From Enterobacteriaceae bacterium (lineage in GTDB: Bacteria; Pseudomonadota; Gammaproteobacteria; Enterobacterales; Enterobacteriaceae): a DNA stretch of 5,202 nt. The stretch covers positions 1 to 5,202 of the forward strand of contig JALAGK010000594.1 in the NCBI GenBank assembly GCA_022712475.1. The letters run 5' to 3'. Positions 1-5,202 of the stretch are shown here, in pieces (position 1 is the stretch's first letter; the number at the start of each line of letters is the position of its first letter). Under the pieces are notes generated by a model. That model did not search any database. It was not told where the DNA came from and was given only the letters and a program-made list of their open reading frames with translations. A program made the translations under genes and the position numbers.

Positions 1-416
1 GTGCGGGACGGCACATTATACAGAATCTGCGGTAAATCCGTATTCTCAGCAATCGCTTTGAAATGCTGGTACAGCCCTTCCTGAGTAGGACGATTGTAAT
101 AAGGCACCACCGTCAGACAGCCCACAATACCGCTGTCGTTAAAACGCTGGGTTAAGGAGATAGCTTCAGATGTGGCGTTTGCACCCGTACCGGCGATGAC
201 GGGAATGCGGCCATCTGCCAGCTCCAGCGTCATCATCACGACGTCACCATGCTCATCGTGGCTAAGCGTCGCAGACTCACCGGTGGTACCCACCGACACA
301 ATCGCCGAAGTGCCATTTTCGACATGATAATCAATCAGTTTTTTAAGATCTGACCGACAAACGTTGCCTTTCTCATCCATCGGCGTGATCAGCGCGACAA
401 TACTTCCCGTGAACAT
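1..416 (-). CDS. dapA: 4-hydroxy-tetrahydrodipicolinate synthase (DapA), 5' part, cut by the left window edge
   Basis: Cytoplasmic enzyme condensing pyruvate with L-aspartate-4-semialdehyde, the first committed step of the diaminopimelate/lysine pathway. Read on the minus strand, 138 complete codons are present, starting [18 protein letters not shown] and ending in YNVPSRT. The substrate-binding loop TTGES is at residues 44-48. Residues 44 (Thr), 107 (Tyr) and 133 (Tyr) fall exactly where the family catalytic triad is numbered, and Arg138, which binds the substrate carboxylate, is the last whole codon. The Schiff-base lysine (K161 in E. coli) lies outside the window, so completeness cannot be judged. 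The ATG at 416-414 is preceded by an AGAGGA ribosome binding site. The gene diverges from gcvR, as in E. coli. The identification is very secure; nothing unusual is seen in the visible part. Confidence 0.97.
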   Translation of the reverse strand, partial: MFTGSIVALITPMDEKGNVCRSDLKKLIDYHVENGTSAIVSVGTTGESATLSHDEHGDVVMMTLELADGRIPVIAGTGANATSEAISLTQRFNDSGIVGCLTVVPYYNRPTQEGLYQHFKAIAENTDLPQILYNVPSR

Positions 417-563
417 GGACCATCCTCTGTGCTTACAAGTGTTTCAATGGTACGTTTGGTCCCGCCTCAAAAGCAAGCGGGCCAGCGGGATCTGTGCGGT
501 TGTATGCGAGTTTTTTTTATGCTTTCCTTATGATTACCCTATCGTTCCACAGGAAGCTCTGGT
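417..563. promoter_or_regulatory. dapA-gcvR divergent intergenic region
   Basis: This 147-base gap must hold promoters for both divergent genes. On the plus strand, TATGAT at 529-534 is a 5/6 match to a sigma-70 -10 element, placed to give a leader of about 23 bases before gcvR, but no good -35 sits 16-18 bases upstream. On the minus strand, TTGCTT (476-471), an 18-base spacer and TACCAT form a weak candidate for dapA. AGAGGA just upstream of the dapA ATG is its ribosome binding site. The GC-rich stretch at 461-489 can form a short CCCGC/GCGGG stem without a T tract, so it is not a terminator. The region is certainly regulatory by position; the individual boxes are inference. Confidence 0.45.
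551..557 (+). promoter_or_regulatory. gcvR ribosome binding site supporting a TTG start
   Basis: AGGAAGC lies 6 bases upstream of the TTG at 564. It is the only purine-rich element near a start codon in the gcvR frame. No in-frame ATG or GTG lies close upstream, and the next in-frame ATG (codon 43) would remove half of the first ACT domain. This site therefore decides the TTG start. Confidence 0.7.
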
Positions 564-1130
564 TTGACTGATTCATCACAACACTACCTGGTCATTACCG
601 CCCTGGGCGCAGACCGTCCAGGGATAGTGAACACCATCACCCGCCATGTCAGTAGCTGCGGCTGCAATATTGAAGACAGTCGACTGGCCATGCTGGGTGA
701 AGAGTTCACGTTTATCATGCTGCTGTCCGGAAGCTGGAACGCCATCACCCTCATCGAATCCACCCTGCCGCTCAAGGGCGCCGAGTTGGATTTGCTCATT
801 GTGATGAAACGTACTAACTCACATGCGCGCCCGGACATGCCCGCCACGGTGCGTGTACAGGTCCAGGTACCCGACTCTCCGCATCTTATCGAGCGCTTCA
901 CCGATTTATTTGATAAACATGAAATGAACATCGCTGAGCTGATTTCCCGTACCCAGCCAGCATCAGATAAAACAAAACCATCGGTGCCTGAGCTGTATAT
1001 TCAGATAGCTGCGCACAGCCCGGTGCAGGATGATGCAACAAACATTGAGCAAGCCTTCAAAGACCTGTGTACAGAACTTAAAGCACAAGGCACTATTAGC
1101 GTGGTGAATTATCCACTGCAAGATGAATAA
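564..1130 (+). CDS. gcvR: Glycine cleavage system transcriptional repressor/antiactivator GcvR (two ACT domains)
   Basis: Cytoplasmic regulator that, in E. coli, binds the activator GcvA and turns it to repression of the gcvTHP glycine cleavage operon when glycine is scarce; glycine relieves the interaction. The product is 188 aa, near the roughly 190 aa of E. coli GcvR, with no DNA-binding domain. Two ACT domains are visible. The first is at about residues 7-83, with the ADRPGIV turn typical of ligand-binding ACT folds and SCGCNIEDSR following. The second is at about 95-184, with DSPHLIERF then MNIAELISRTQ. The first ACT domain looks almost identical to the E. coli one, while the linker after SRTQPAS and the C-terminal tail are more variable. 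Initiation is at TTG with AGGAAGC upstream. bcp follows 15 bases after the stop, suggesting a shared transcript. Nothing appears truncated. Confidence 0.96.
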   Translation: MTDSSQHYLVITALGADRPGIVNTITRHVSSCGCNIEDSRLAMLGEEFTFIMLLSGSWNAITLIESTLPLKGAELDLLIVMKRTNSHARPDMPATVRVQVQVPDSPHLIERFTDLFDKHEMNIAELISRTQPASDKTKPSVPELYIQIAAHSPVQDDATNIEQAFKDLCTELKAQGTISVVNYPLQDE

Positions 1131-1134
1131 AGAT

Positions 1135-1140
1135 GGAGAG
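1135..1140 (+). promoter_or_regulatory. bcp ribosome binding site
   Basis: GGAGAG lies 5 bases upstream of the bcp ATG and within the 15-base gcvR-bcp gap. Such a short gap leaves little room for a separate promoter, so bcp is probably at least partly co-transcribed with gcvR, although a promoter inside gcvR cannot be excluded. Confidence 0.7.
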
Positions 1141-1145
1141 CAGTT

Positions 1146-1619
1146 ATGAATCCACTGAAAGCCGGCGACATCGCACCCAAATTTAGCCTGCTTGACCAGG
1201 ACGGCGAACAGGTCAACTTAACCGACTTCCAGGGACAGCGCGTACTGGTTTATTTTTACCCCAAAGCCATGACGCCAGGCTGTACGGTACAAGCCTGCGG
1301 CTTGCGCGATAGCAAGGATGACCTTAAGCATTACGGCGTTGAAGTGCTGGGTATCAGCACCGATAAGCCGGAAAAACTTTCCCGCTTTGCAGAAAAAGAG
1401 CTGCTTGATTTCACACTGCTTTCTGACGAAGACCACCATGTCTGCGAGCAGTTTGGTATCTGGGGTGAGAAAACGTTTATGGGGAAAACCTATGATGGGA
1501 TCCACCGCACCAGCTTTCTGATTAATGGCGACGGCGTTATTGAACACGTCTTTGATGATTTCAAAACCACTAATCATCATGAGATTGTACTTAACTGGCT
1601 GAAGCAACACGCGGTCTGA
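1146..1619 (+). CDS. bcp: Thioredoxin-dependent thiol peroxidase Bcp (PrxQ-type peroxiredoxin)
   Basis: Cytoplasmic peroxidase that reduces hydrogen peroxide and organic hydroperoxides, recycled by thioredoxin. The 157-aa product is the normal length for the family (E. coli about 156). The thioredoxin fold opens with AGDIAPKFSL. The active-site motif PGCTVQAC carries the peroxidatic cysteine at residue 46 (C45 when the initiator Met is not counted) and the resolving cysteine five residues later at 51, the PrxQ/BCP alpha-2 arrangement. GISTDKPEKL and the WGEK(T/S)FMGKTYDGIHR stretch are typical of the enterobacterial protein. The ATG has GGAGAG upstream and follows gcvR closely. A bidirectional intrinsic terminator lies just downstream. 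No OxyR-like site was seen, and no residue looks abnormal. Confidence 0.97.
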   Translation: MNPLKAGDIAPKFSLLDQDGEQVNLTDFQGQRVLVYFYPKAMTPGCTVQACGLRDSKDDLKHYGVEVLGISTDKPEKLSRFAEKELLDFTLLSDEDHHVCEQFGIWGEKTFMGKTYDGIHRTSFLINGDGVIEHVFDDFKTTNHHEIVLNWLKQHAV

Positions 1620-1633
1620 GTTCACTCGTTATC

Positions 1634-1666
1634 AATAAAAAGCCGACATGATGTCGGCTTTTTATT
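1634..1666. terminator. Bidirectional rho-independent terminator between bcp and perM
   Basis: GCCGAC (1642-1647) and GTCGGC (1653-1658) pair around the 5-base loop ATGAT. The stem is preceded by five A and followed by five T, and the complementarity continues outward through the A/T flanks to 1634/1666. Because both strands read GC stem then T tract, it can stop bcp transcription from the left and perM transcription from the right. It begins 14 bases after the bcp stop and ends 51 bases from the perM stop. The rest of the 98-base gap (1620-1717) shows nothing else. Confidence 0.92.
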
Positions 1667-1717
1667 TGCGGTTATTTCGTTGTGCCGCGCATTGTTCTCG
1701 CAGGTGCAATACTCACA

Positions 1718-2785
1718 TCAATGACTCTGCGGCTGCGGCGGGCTGTCCGGCCAGGCTCGCACTACGGCTTTAACCAGCGTTGCCAGCGGGATAGCGAAGA
1801 AAACACCCCAGAAGCCCCACAAACCGCCAAAGATAACTACCGAGAGAATGATAACCAGCGGATGCAGATTCACCGCCTCGGAGAACAGTACCGGCACCAG
1901 CAGGTTGCCGTCCAGCGCCTGAATCACCAGATAAATGATAAAGCAGGTCCAGAACTCCGCCCCCACACCAAACTGAAACAGCGCCACGCCAATGACCGGT
2001 AGCGTGACCACAAAGGCGCCGATATAAGGAATCAGTACCGACAGCCCTACCAGCACCGCCAACAGCAGAGAATAGTTAAGTCCGGAAATCAAAAATCCGA
2101 TGTAGGTTGCTACGCCCACAATCACCATTTCCAGTACTTTACCACGTATATAGTTGGTGATTTGTTGGTTCATCTCGGTCCAGACCTGACCTGCCAGGCC
2201 ACGGTTGCGCGGCAATACGCGGCGCACAGCATTAAGCATCTGCTCTTTGTCCTTTACCAGGAAAAAGACCATCAGCGGCACCAGAATCAGGTAAATCGCC
2301 AGCGTAAACAGCCCGACCAGCGAGGCAACGGAGTATTTCACAACCGACTCGCCCATGGTCGTCATACGTGCCCGTGCGTTTTCAGCCATCGCGTCCAGAA
2401 TGCCTGCATCCACCAGCGCCGGATAGCGGCGCGGCAGTGTCGCGGCAAACTCCGTCAGGCGGTTAAACATGCTCGGCATATCGCGAATAAGGTAGATGCC
2501 CTGCTGCCAGGCCACCGGGGCGACCACAAATGCCAGCAATAACAAAATGCCGACAAACAACACCAGCACAATACTGGTCGCCCAGGTGCGAGAACAGCCA
2601 ATGCGCTCAAGGCGCACGGTAGGCCACTCCAGCAAATAGGCCAGCACCAGTGCCACCAGCAACGGCGCCAGCAGACCGGAGAAGAAAAACAAAATGCAAA
2701 ACCCAGCCACCAGAATCACCAGTAACGCGATGGCCTCCGGGTCGCTGAAGCGACGACGATACCACTGTAACAACATCTCAAGCAT
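1718..2785 (-). CDS. perM: AI-2E/UPF0118 family inner-membrane permease PerM (YfgO)
   Basis: Polytopic inner-membrane protein of the AI-2E transporter family (which also includes TqsA). The substrate of PerM is not established, so a transport role is inferred from family. From the chosen start the protein is 355 aa, close to E. coli PerM (about 353), beginning MLEMLLQWYRRRFSDPEAIA. Hydrophobic segments lie at about residues 18-36, 38-53, 69-91, 155-177, 218-235, 238-272, 278-300 and 308-342. A soluble stretch at about 95-150 lies between the third and fourth segments. The conserved family motifs IPYIGAF (252-258), DGNLLVPVLFSEAVNLHP (292-309) and GLWGFWGVFFAIPL (321-334) are all present. The reading frame extends 22 codons upstream to 2851, but GGAAAG sits 7 bases before the internal ATG at 2785 and the E. 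coli protein starts there. The last few residues (SPPQPQSH) differ from E. coli. The gene is convergent with bcp and divergent from the aer-like gene. Confidence 0.95.
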   Translation of the reverse strand: MLEMLLQWYRRRFSDPEAIALLVILVAGFCILFFFSGLLAPLLVALVLAYLLEWPTVRLERIGCSRTWATSIVLVLFVGILLLLAFVVAPVAWQQGIYLIRDMPSMFNRLTEFAATLPRRYPALVDAGILDAMAENARARMTTMGESVVKYSVASLVGLFTLAIYLILVPLMVFFLVKDKEQMLNAVRRVLPRNRGLAGQVWTEMNQQITNYIRGKVLEMVIVGVATYIGFLISGLNYSLLLAVLVGLSVLIPYIGAFVVTLPVIGVALFQFGVGAEFWTCFIIYLVIQALDGNLLVPVLFSEAVNLHPLVIILSVVIFGGLWGFWGVFFAIPLATLVKAVVRAWPDSPPQPQSH

Positions 2786-2965
2786 AGTTTTTCTTTCCAG
2801 CCTTTTTGGGAGGATATGTACGGCGCGAATTGTAGCGAAATGTTGCGACAAGCACTTCGTTTTTATTGCCCTGTTCCCGTTCTGTTTGTGATCTTAGCCA
2901 CTAAATTCCTGCCTGCCTGATAAGAAAACAAGACTCCCATCACAAATTTAACACCATGAAATTAC

Positions 2966-2992
2966 TAAAGTTTTTTATCTTCCTGCCGATAA
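2966..2992 (+). promoter_or_regulatory. Sigma-28 (FliA) flagellar class 3 promoter for the aer-like gene
   Basis: TAAAGTTT at 2966-2973 and GCCGATAA at 2985-2992 are separated by exactly 11 bases (2974-2984). This is an exact match, at all 16 specified positions and in spacing, to the enterobacterial sigma-28 consensus used by late flagellar and chemotaxis genes. Transcription would begin at about 2998-3001, giving a leader of about 25 bases before the ATG at 3025. Chemoreceptor genes including E. coli aer belong to the FlhDC/FliA regulon, so element and downstream gene agree. Promoter activity is inferred but unusually well supported by sequence. Confidence 0.93.
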
Positions 2993-3012
2993 TTTTGTTA
3001 TCACTTTTGTGC

Positions 3013-3017
3013 AGGAG
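3013..3017 (+). promoter_or_regulatory. Ribosome binding site deciding the aer-like start
   Basis: AGGAG lies 7 bases upstream of the ATG at 3025. The alternative upstream ATG at 2956 has no Shine-Dalgarno sequence and lies upstream of the predicted sigma-28 transcript start, so this site fixes the N-terminus. Confidence 0.88.
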
Positions 3018-3024
3018 CAGGCCG

Positions 3025-4569
3025 ATGAAAAAGGAACGTCCGGTAACGCATCACGAATTTGTGTTTGATGAAAATGCCACACTGATGTCTACCACCGACC
3101 AGGAAAGCCACATCAACTATGCCAACGATACTTTCATTAATATCAGCGGCTTCACGCAAGAAGAACTGACAGGTCAGCCACATAACATTGTGCGTCACCC
3201 GGATATGCCCAAAGAGGCGTTTCGTGACATGTGGTATACCCTCAAGCAAGGAGAACCGTGGACCGGGCTTGTCAAAAACCGGCGCAAAAATGGCGATCAC
3301 TACTGGGTACGTGCTAACGCTGTACCGGTTATCCGTCAGGGGAAAATCAAAGGGTATATGTCGGTACGCGCACGCCCTGCACCGGAGGAAATCAAGGCAG
3401 CTGAGCAACTGTACAAGGCGTTTCGAGAAGGGGATAAGAAAGGACGCGATTTCTTTAAAGGCGTGGTGGTTCGCACTGGTTTTATGCGAGGGCTGACGAT
3501 ACTTAAAACGCTACCTCTGCGCTGGCGCTTGCGCGGCGCACTCTTCATGCTTGTGCCTCTTTGTGCGCTGGCGGGTAACGTGCTGGGCGTAGACACCAGC
3601 ACCAACGCGCTGTTCACCGCCTTAATGGCGCTGTTTGTTTTCCTTATTAATCTGTTCCTTGAAGCCCAGATAACCCGTCCGGTAGAGCGACTGCGCAAAC
3701 AGGCGCTGGCGGTTGTCACTGGCGATTACTCGCGTATTGAACACATGGACCGTGTAGATGAAATCGGCATGACGCTCAGAGCCGTCAGCCAGCTTGGTCT
3801 GATGTTCCGCTGGCTGGTTGATGATGTCAGCGCCCAGGCGCTGAACGTGCTAAAAACCTCCGACACCTTGCGTGCAACCAACGACGAACTCAGCCAGCGT
3901 ACCAACCGGGCTGCCAGCAACGTCGAGCAAACGGCGGCGGCGATGCATGAAATGATGAAAACCGTGCAAAGTAATACCGACAAGGCGAGCGAAGTGGACA
4001 GTCTGTCACGTGAAACCAGCAAAGCCGCCGCCGGAGGCGGCCAGGTCATGATTAATATGGCTGAAATCATGGCCGCCATCACTGAAAGCTCCAAACAGAT
4101 AACCAATATTACCAGCATCATTGACGGCATTGCGTTTCAAACCAATATTCTGGCGCTGAACGCTGCCGTGGAAGCGGCGCGAGCTGGCGAGCAGGGAAGA
4201 GGCTTTGCAGTGGTCGCCGGCGAAGTACGTCATCTGGCTCAGCGCAGCGCCAGTGCAGCTTGCGACATAAAACATCTTATAGAAACCAGCGGCACGCAGG
4301 TGAAAACCGGCAGCGAAGAAGTGAAAGGCGCATGCTGTAAAATGGACGAAATCGTCGAGCGTATTCAGCACGTTACGCAGTTAATTGCCGATATCAGTAA
4401 CGCTACCGCCGAGCAGGCGCACGCACTGGCGCAGGTGAGCCAGGCGGTGCAGGAACTGGACACCATTACTCACCAGAACGCCGAGCGCGTACAGGAAAAC
4501 GCTGTCGCTTCCGGCCAGATGAACTACCAGGCAGAACGACTTGCCGAAGCCATCTCCGTGTTTCGCTAG
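3025..4569 (+). CDS. aer: Aer-type aerotaxis receptor (PAS-HAMP-methyl-accepting chemotaxis signalling protein)
   Basis: Membrane-anchored chemoreceptor that, by family, senses redox or oxygen status through FAD in a cytoplasmic PAS domain and controls CheA via CheW. From this start it is 514 aa (E. coli Aer 506). The PAS domain spans about residues 20-118 and keeps Aer residues at identical numbers: N34, R57, H58, D60, W79 and N98, including VRHPDMPK and KNRRKNGDHYWVRANAVP. An F1-like linker follows, then a hydrophobic membrane hairpin at about 172-212, with no large periplasmic domain. HAMP is at about 214-266 (RPVERLRKQAL ... DEIGMTLRAV). The kinase-control coiled coil follows, with its hairpin tip at 367-402 (DGIAFQTNILALNAAVEAAR onward). 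No NWETF-type CheR/CheB tether is present, as in Aer. Oddities are Cys at 180, 413, 437 and 438, and its position between perM and bepA. An upstream in-frame ATG (2956) is rejected because the promoter overlaps it. Whether it is the only aer in the genome cannot be seen. Confidence 0.94.
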   Translation: MKKERPVTHHEFVFDENATLMSTTDQESHINYANDTFINISGFTQEELTGQPHNIVRHPDMPKEAFRDMWYTLKQGEPWTGLVKNRRKNGDHYWVRANAVPVIRQGKIKGYMSVRARPAPEEIKAAEQLYKAFREGDKKGRDFFKGVVVRTGFMRGLTILKTLPLRWRLRGALFMLVPLCALAGNVLGVDTSTNALFTALMALFVFLINLFLEAQITRPVERLRKQALAVVTGDYSRIEHMDRVDEIGMTLRAVSQLGLMFRWLVDDVSAQALNVLKTSDTLRATNDELSQRTNRAASNVEQTAAAMHEMMKTVQSNTDKASEVDSLSRETSKAAAGGGQVMINMAEIMAAITESSKQITNITSIIDGIAFQTNILALNAAVEAARAGEQGRGFAVVAGEVRHLAQRSASAACDIKHLIETSGTQVKTGSEEVKGACCKMDEIVERIQHVTQLIADISNATAEQAHALAQVSQAVQELDTITHQNAERVQENAVASGQMNYQAERLAEAISVFR

Positions 4570-4604
4570 CGCCTTCGCCAGCCGTTTTACGTGGTTATCA
4601 TCAC

Positions 4605-4628
4605 ACCGGGCCTCGCGCTCGGTTTTTT
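4605..4628 (+). terminator. Rho-independent terminator of the aer-like gene
   Basis: CCGGGC (4606-4611) pairs with GCTCGG (4617-4622) around a 5-base loop. The stem has one G-U wobble and an extra A-T pair at its base (4605/4623). Six T follow at 4623-4628. It begins 36 bases after the aer-like stop and precedes bepA by 150 bases. With the sigma-28 promoter it would make the chemoreceptor a single-gene transcription unit, insulated from bepA. Confidence 0.75.
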
Positions 4629-4778
4629 ACTGGCACTATGGACAAACTCTGTTGTCAGAAAGCCACACCGGGGGCTTTATTCACGCCGTTACCCCGGCTA
4701 CACTCCGGTTGCCGACGAGTTGAACCCTGCCGTCTTTGGCTTATCCCGGAAAGATGACAAAATAAAGGAAACGAGGCT
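4629..4778 (+). promoter_or_regulatory. bepA upstream region with weak promoter candidate and ribosome binding site
   Basis: After the aer terminator about 150 bases remain to drive bepA. TTGTCA (4652-4657, 5/6 to a sigma-70 -35) is followed after 18 bases by TTTATT (4676-4681, 4/6 to a -10), a weak candidate. AAAGCC/GGCTTT (4659-4664 and 4673-4678) forms a hairpin within it, without a T tract. BepA belongs to the sigma-E envelope-stress regulon in E. coli, but no clear GGAACTT/TCAAA-like pair was found here by eye. AAAGGAA at 4764-4770, 8 bases before the ATG, is the ribosome binding site. Confidence 0.35.
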
Positions 4779-5202
4779 ATGTTCAGGCAGTTGCGAAAAA
4801 CGCTGGTTGCGACCCTCATCACTACGCTGATTGCCGGGCAGAGCACGCCAGTGCTGGCAGATGCATTCGACAGCCTGCCGGATATCGGCACTACCGCCGC
4901 CAGTACGCTCTCGATAGGCCAGGAAAATCAGATGGGCGACTTTTATATTCGCCAACTGCGCGCCAGCGCTCCGCTCATCAACGATCCACTGCTTAATCAG
5001 TACATCAATCAGCTCGGCATGCGCTTGGTCAACCATGCAGATTCGGTGCGTACGCCCTTTTTCTTCCATTTAATCAACAACGACGAAATTAACGCCTTTG
5101 CCTTTTTTGGTGGCCACGTCGTACTGCATTCGGCACTGTTCCGTTACGCCGACAATGAAAGCCAGCTTGCCTCGGTGGTGGCGCACGAAATCTCTCACGT
5201 CA
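4779..5202 (+). CDS. bepA: Periplasmic beta-barrel assembly-enhancing metalloprotease BepA (YfgC), 5' part, cut by the right window edge
   Basis: Periplasmic M48-family zinc metalloprotease and chaperone. In E. coli it promotes LptD maturation and degrades misassembled outer-membrane proteins stalled at the BAM complex. The window holds 141 codons of a protein usually about 487 aa. The N-terminus [13 protein letters not shown] is a Sec signal peptide with a probable cleavage after the VLA motif at residue 27. The mature part begins with [12 protein letters not shown] and continues with [24 protein letters not shown]. The catalytic HExxH motif reads H136-E137-I-S-H140, the same numbers as in E. 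coli BepA. The third zinc ligand and the C-terminal TPR repeats lie beyond the window. The ATG at 4779 has AAAGGAA upstream. Expression apart from the aer-like gene is inferred from the terminator between them. Confidence 0.96.
   Translation, partial: MFRQLRKTLVATLITTLIAGQSTPVLADAFDSLPDIGTTAASTLSIGQENQMGDFYIRQLRASAPLINDPLLNQYINQLGMRLVNHADSVRTPFFFHLINNDEINAFAFFGGHVVLHSALFRYADNESQLASVVAHEISHV

Larger units (their letters stand above)
2786..3024. promoter_or_regulatory. perM-aer divergent intergenic region
   Basis: A 239-base region between divergent genes. The perM ribosome binding site (GGAAAG on the minus strand, 2798-2793) lies at its left end. A possible minus-strand -10 for perM, TACAAT, reads at 2834-2829, but no convincing -35 accompanies it. 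The right end carries the sigma-28 promoter and ribosome binding site of the aer-like gene. In between are an 8-base inverted repeat (TTTGTGAT at 2885-2892, ATCACAAA at 2939-2946) and a short CCTG tandem near 2908-2919. No small RNA or further coding region is evident. Confidence 0.5.

Noticed and set aside
461..489. GC-rich hairpin CCCGC/GCGGG in the dapA leader as an attenuator or terminator
   Set aside because: The stem is only five base pairs with an 11-base loop, and no T tract follows on either strand at the right place.
364..567. Plus-strand 67-codon open frame across the dapA start and the intergenic region
   Set aside because: It is antisense to the well-supported dapA N-terminus, has no recognisable product, and ends over the gcvR start; it is a shadow frame.
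2786..2851. 22-codon N-terminal extension of perM
   Set aside because: The internal ATG at 2785 has a ribosome binding site and matches the E. coli PerM start; the extension has no family counterpart.
4659..4678. AAAGCC/GGCTTT inverted repeat as a second terminator after the aer-like gene
   Set aside because: The 8-base loop is acceptable but no T run follows the stem, so it does not look like an intrinsic terminator.
4541..4830. Two short plus-strand open frames between the aer-like gene and bepA
   Set aside because: One overlaps the receptor 3' end and the other runs out of frame into bepA; neither has a ribosome binding site or recognisable sequence, and the aer terminator lies within them.
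1..5202. Mobile elements, CRISPR arrays, tRNA or rRNA genes
   Set aside because: No transposase or integrase frames, regularly spaced repeats, or tRNA-like structures were seen. Nothing obvious in the aer-like gene's sequence marks recent foreign origin, though codon usage was not computed.

Overview
The window is a chromosomal segment of a motile enterobacterium (order Enterobacterales, close to Escherichia, Salmonella, Citrobacter or Enterobacter). The proteins recall the E. coli K-12 products DapA, GcvR, Bcp, PerM and BepA almost residue for residue in their conserved parts. Where family numbering could be tested it agrees: DapA T44/Y107/Y133/R138, Aer N34/R57/H58/D60, BepA H136/E137/H140. 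The genus cannot be fixed from the sequence alone.

Layout, left to right. (1) The first 138 codons of dapA (dihydrodipicolinate synthase) lie on the minus strand and run off the left edge. (2) Diverging from it across a 147-base gap is a plus-strand pair, gcvR (two-ACT-domain regulator of the glycine cleavage system, TTG start) and bcp (peroxiredoxin), 15 bases apart. (3) A near-perfect palindrome with T/A flanks forms a bidirectional terminator between bcp and the convergent perM. (4) perM, an AI-2E/UPF0118 family membrane protein, is on the minus strand. (5) On the plus strand is a complete aer-like gene for a PAS-HAMP-signalling-domain aerotaxis transducer (514 aa from the best start). (6) The first 141 codons of bepA, an outer-membrane-assembly periplasmic metalloprotease, run off the right edge just after the HExxH motif.

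The housekeeping part follows the familiar dapA-gcvR-bcp-perM-bepA order, without the hyf hydrogenase-4 operon that separates bcp from perM in E. coli K-12. The unusual part is the perM-bepA interval. It holds a self-contained flagellar-regulon unit: an exact match to the sigma-28 (FliA) consensus (TAAAGTTT, 11 bases, GCCGATAA), a short leader with a strong ribosome binding site, an Aer homologue, and its own intrinsic terminator. In E. coli K-12 aer lies elsewhere on the chromosome, so this copy is a paralogue or a relocated aer. The promoter lies inside the 5' extension of the longest reading frame, which shows that the longest frame gives a false start. None of the systems here looks undescribed at family level; the placement and regulation of the aer-like gene is the observation most worth following up.
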